A stretch of 7,475 nt of DNA, taken from the NCBI GenBank assembly GCA_028277325.1, contig JANQGL010000326.1, positions 1 through 7,475 on the forward strand, given 5' to 3'. This document shows, one piece after another, positions 5,256 to 7,475 of the stretch. The stretch is from Magnetospira sp. (GTDB lineage Bacteria; Pseudomonadota; Alphaproteobacteria; Rhodospirillales; Magnetospiraceae). The translations under genes and the position numbers were made by a program. Each line of letters opens with the position of its first letter. The first letter of the stretch is position 1. Below the pieces are notes generated by a model that worked only from the letters and a program-made list of their open reading frames with translations, was not told where the DNA came from and searched no databases.

Positions 5256-7475
5256 ATGGACGATCCCTTCGACCTGACCGCCGAACCGCCGCCGCGACCG
5301 TCCGCCGCGCCGCCGTTCCTGAGCGCGCTGAATCCGGACCAGCGGCGGGCCGTGGAAACCCTGGACGGACCGCTGCTGATCCTCGCCGGGGCGGGGACCG
5401 GCAAGACCCGGGTGCTGACCGCCCGACTCGCCAACCTGCTGGCCGAGCGGCGGGCCCGGCCGTGGGAGATCCTCGCCGTCACCTTCACCAACAAGGCGGC
5501 CACCGAGATGCGGGCGCGGGTGTCGGCGCTGCTCGGGGTGGCGGTCGAGGGATGGTGGGTCGGCACCTTCCATGCCCTGGGGGCGCGGATCCTGCGCGCC
5601 CACGCCGAGGCGGCCGGCCTGCGGCCCAGTTTCAGCATCCTCGACGACGACGACCAGGTCCGCCTGCTGAAGCAGATCCTGGCGGCGCATCCGGTGGACG
5701 ACAAGCGCTGGCCGCCGCGTCTGCTGCTCGCCGCCATCCAGCGCTGGAAGGATCGCGGCCTGACCCCGGACCGGGTGGACGACGCCCGGGGCGGCGACCT
5801 GGCGGACGGCAGGCTGCCGGCGATCTACCGGGATTACCAGGCGCGCCTGACGGCGATCAACGCCTGCGACTTCGGGGACCTGCTGCTGCGCTGCCTGACC
5901 CTGTTCCAGGACATGCCGGACATCCTGCAACGCTACCAGCGGCAGTTCCGCCACCTGCTGGTCGACGAATACCAGGACACCAACGTGGCGCAGTATCTCT
6001 GGCTGCGCCTGCTGGCCCAGCGGCACCGCAACATCTGCTGCGTCGGCGACGACGACCAGTCGATCTATTCCTGGCGCGGCGCCGAGGTCGGCAACATCCT
6101 GCGCTTCGAGCAGGACTTCCCCGGAGCCGCGGTGGTCCGCCTGGAGCGCAACTACCGGTCGACGCCGCACATCCTGGGCGCCGCCTCGGGCCTGATCGCC
6201 CACAACGGCGGGCGGCTCGGCAAGACCCTGTGGGCCGAGGGCGACGGCGGCGACAAGGTGCGGGTCAGCGGCCTGTGGGACGGCGAGGCGGAGGCGCGCC
6301 GGGTCGGCGAGGAGATCGAGGCCCTGCAGCGCGAGGGCCGGTCCCTGAACGGCGTCGCGGTGCTGGTGCGGGCCGGCTTCCAGACCCGCGAGTTCGAGGA
6401 GCGGCTGATCGCCCTCGGCATTCCCTACAAGGTGATCGGCGGCGCCCGGTTCTACGAGCGCGAGGAGATCCGCGACGCCCTGGCCTATCTGCGGGTGATC
6501 GCGCAGCCGGCCGACGACCTGGCGTTCGAGCGCATCGTCAACAAGCCGAAGCGCGGCCTCGGCGACGCCGCCCTGCGGACCCTGCACGGACACGCCCGGG
6601 CGCGCCGCCTGCCGTTGACCGTCGCGGCCGGGGACCTGGTGGCGACCGACGAGCTGCGGCCGAAACCGCGCGGCGCGCTGCGCGACCTGCTGGGCGATTT
6701 CGCGCGCTGGCGGGCGGCGGCGGAGCGGGTGTCGCATCCGGAGCTGACGGGGATGGTGCTCGACGAGTCCGGCTATGTCGAGATGTGGCGGACCGGCGGC
6801 AAGCCGGAGGCGGCCGGCAGGCTCGACAACCTGCGCGAACTGGTCGCCGGGATGGCCGAGTTCGAAAGCCTGGCCGGGTTCCTGGAGCATGTGTCGCTGG
6901 TGATGGAGAACGAGCAGGCCGACGACGCGGAGAAGGTCTCCCTGATGACCCTGCACGGGGCCAAGGGTCTCGAATTCGACTGCGTGTTCCTGCCCGGCTG
7001 GGAGGAGGGCCTGTTCCCGCACCAGCGGGCGCTCGACGAGGGCGGCCTCGGCGGCCTGGAGGAGGAACGCCGGCTGGCCTACGTGGGCCTGACCCGGGCG
7101 CGCCGCCGGGCCCACGTGCTGCACGTGGCCAATCGCCGGGTCTACAACCAGTGGCAGTCCAGCCTGCCGTCGCGGTTCATCGGCGAGATGCCGGCCGAGC
7201 ACGTGGTCTTGGACAGCGAGCTGGCGCCGCCGGCCGGCCGCCACACCGGGTTCGCCGACGCCTGGAACCTGACACGCCGGGAGATCGCGGCAGCGCGTCC
7301 GCGCCGCCCGGCGCCGCCGGTCATCGACCGGCGGGCCGAGCGGGTGACGCGCCCGAAACCGGCCGGCGGACGCTACGCGCCGGGCGACCGGGTGGGGCAT
7401 CGGCGGTTCGGGCCCGGCACGGTGACCGAGGCGGCCGGCGACAAGCTGCGGATCGCCTTCGACACGGCGGGGGAC
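5256..7475 (+). CDS. uvrD: ATP-dependent DNA helicase, UvrD/PcrA family (SF1A), C-terminus beyond window
   Basis: This is a 3'-5' superfamily 1 DNA helicase of the UvrD/PcrA type, acting in nucleotide-excision and mismatch repair and in clearing replication and recombination intermediates. The frame is open for 740 codons to the right edge. Motifs in order: LNPDQRRAVE (Q-motif region, residues 25-34), Walker A GAGTGKT (45-51), TFTNKAATEM (motif Ia), GTFHALGARIL, Walker B LVDEYQDTN (235-243), GDDDQSIYSWRGA (264-276, motif III), ERNYRST (297-303, motif IV), TLHGAKGLEF (565-574, motif V) and EERRLAYVGLTRA (603-615, motif VI with R614). The C-terminal Tudor-like segment, APGDRVGHRRFGPGTV followed by GDKLRIAFDTAGD, is cut at the window edge; family length suggests only some 10-20 residues are missing. 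The ATG at 5256 opens a short Pro-rich N-terminal tail common in alphaproteobacterial relatives. It is divergent from, and functionally unrelated to, the glycogen operon. uvrD and pcrA cannot be separated on sequence alone. Confidence 0.93.
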   Translation, partial: MDDPFDLTAEPPPRPSAAPPFLSALNPDQRRAVETLDGPLLILAGAGTGKTRVLTARLANLLAERRARPWEILAVTFTNKAATEMRARVSALLGVAVEGWWVGTFHALGARILRAHAEAAGLRPSFSILDDDDQVRLLKQILAAHPVDDKRWPPRLLLAAIQRWKDRGLTPDRVDDARGGDLADGRLPAIYRDYQARLTAINACDFGDLLLRCLTLFQDMPDILQRYQRQFRHLLVDEYQDTNVAQYLWLRLLAQRHRNICCVGDDDQSIYSWRGAEVGNILRFEQDFPGAAVVRLERNYRSTPHILGAASGLIAHNGGRLGKTLWAEGDGGDKVRVSGLWDGEAEARRVGEEIEALQREGRSLNGVAVLVRAGFQTREFEERLIALGIPYKVIGGARFYEREEIRDALAYLRVIAQPADDLAFERIVNKPKRGLGDAALRTLHGHARARRLPLTVAAGDLVATDELRPKPRGALRDLLGDFARWRAAAERVSHPELTGMVLDESGYVEMWRTGGKPEAAGRLDNLRELVAGMAEFESLAGFLEHVSLVMENEQADDAEKVSLMTLHGAKGLEFDCVFLPGWEEGLFPHQRALDEGGLGGLEEERRLAYVGLTRARRRAHVLHVANRRVYNQWQSSLPSRFIGEMPAEHVVLDSELAPPAGRHTGFADAWNLTRREIAAARPRRPAPPVIDRRAERVTRPKPAGGRYAPGDRVGHRRFGPGTVTEAAGDKLRIAFDTAGD

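Noticed and set aside
5160..7400. Minus-strand open frame of 746 codons antisense to the helicase gene
   Set aside because: The plus strand carries all SF1 helicase motifs in order. The antisense translation is low-complexity Arg/Ala/Gln/Val-rich and without motifs, so it is a GC-driven shadow.

Overview
The window is GC-rich throughout and reads as a chromosomal segment of an alphaproteobacterium, probably of the Rhodospirillales/Azospirillum type. That assignment rests on codon bias, the style of the UvrD-like helicase and the type of insertion sequence. It is an inference, because no rRNA or other phylogenetic marker is present.

Layout from left to right: (1) Positions 1 to about 716-720 are the 5' part of an IS5-family insertion sequence (IS427-like), transcribed on the minus strand. 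Its transposase is split into two frames joined at a run of seven G, and the element runs off the left edge. (2) Positions 721-768 are a strong imperfect inverted repeat directly abutting the IS end. Beyond it (769-861) lie the first ~31 codons of an unidentified minus-strand reading frame that looks cut off by the repeat/IS. (3) Positions 879-5071 are a compact minus-strand operon, in transcription order a short GH57 protein (395 aa), a GT5 glycogen/starch synthase (GlgA, 499 aa) and a second, longer GH57 protein (489 aa). glgA and the second GH57 gene overlap by ATGA, and a sigma70-like promoter lies at 5135-5163. (4) Positions 5072-5255 are a divergent intergenic region. (5) From 5256 to the right edge runs a plus-strand UvrD/PcrA-family DNA helicase, complete except for the last few residues.

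The operon looks like an alpha-glucan (glycogen-type) module. GlgA would elongate alpha-1,4-glucan from a sugar nucleotide, and the two GH57 enzymes would supply branching, transfer or hydrolysis. No GH13 branching enzyme, glgC or glgP is visible here. The two GH57 proteins share the same catalytic motifs and a C-terminal TSC-x(2)-YWG signature, so they probably act on the same polymer. The operon may have continued leftwards into the truncated frame before the repeat and IS arrived. The helicase is functionally unrelated and simply divergent.

The most notable points are the GH57-GlgA-GH57 arrangement, the truncated following gene, the hairpin exactly at the IS boundary, and the frameshift-dependent transposase. 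I see no CRISPR array, tRNA, defence system or other clearly novel system.
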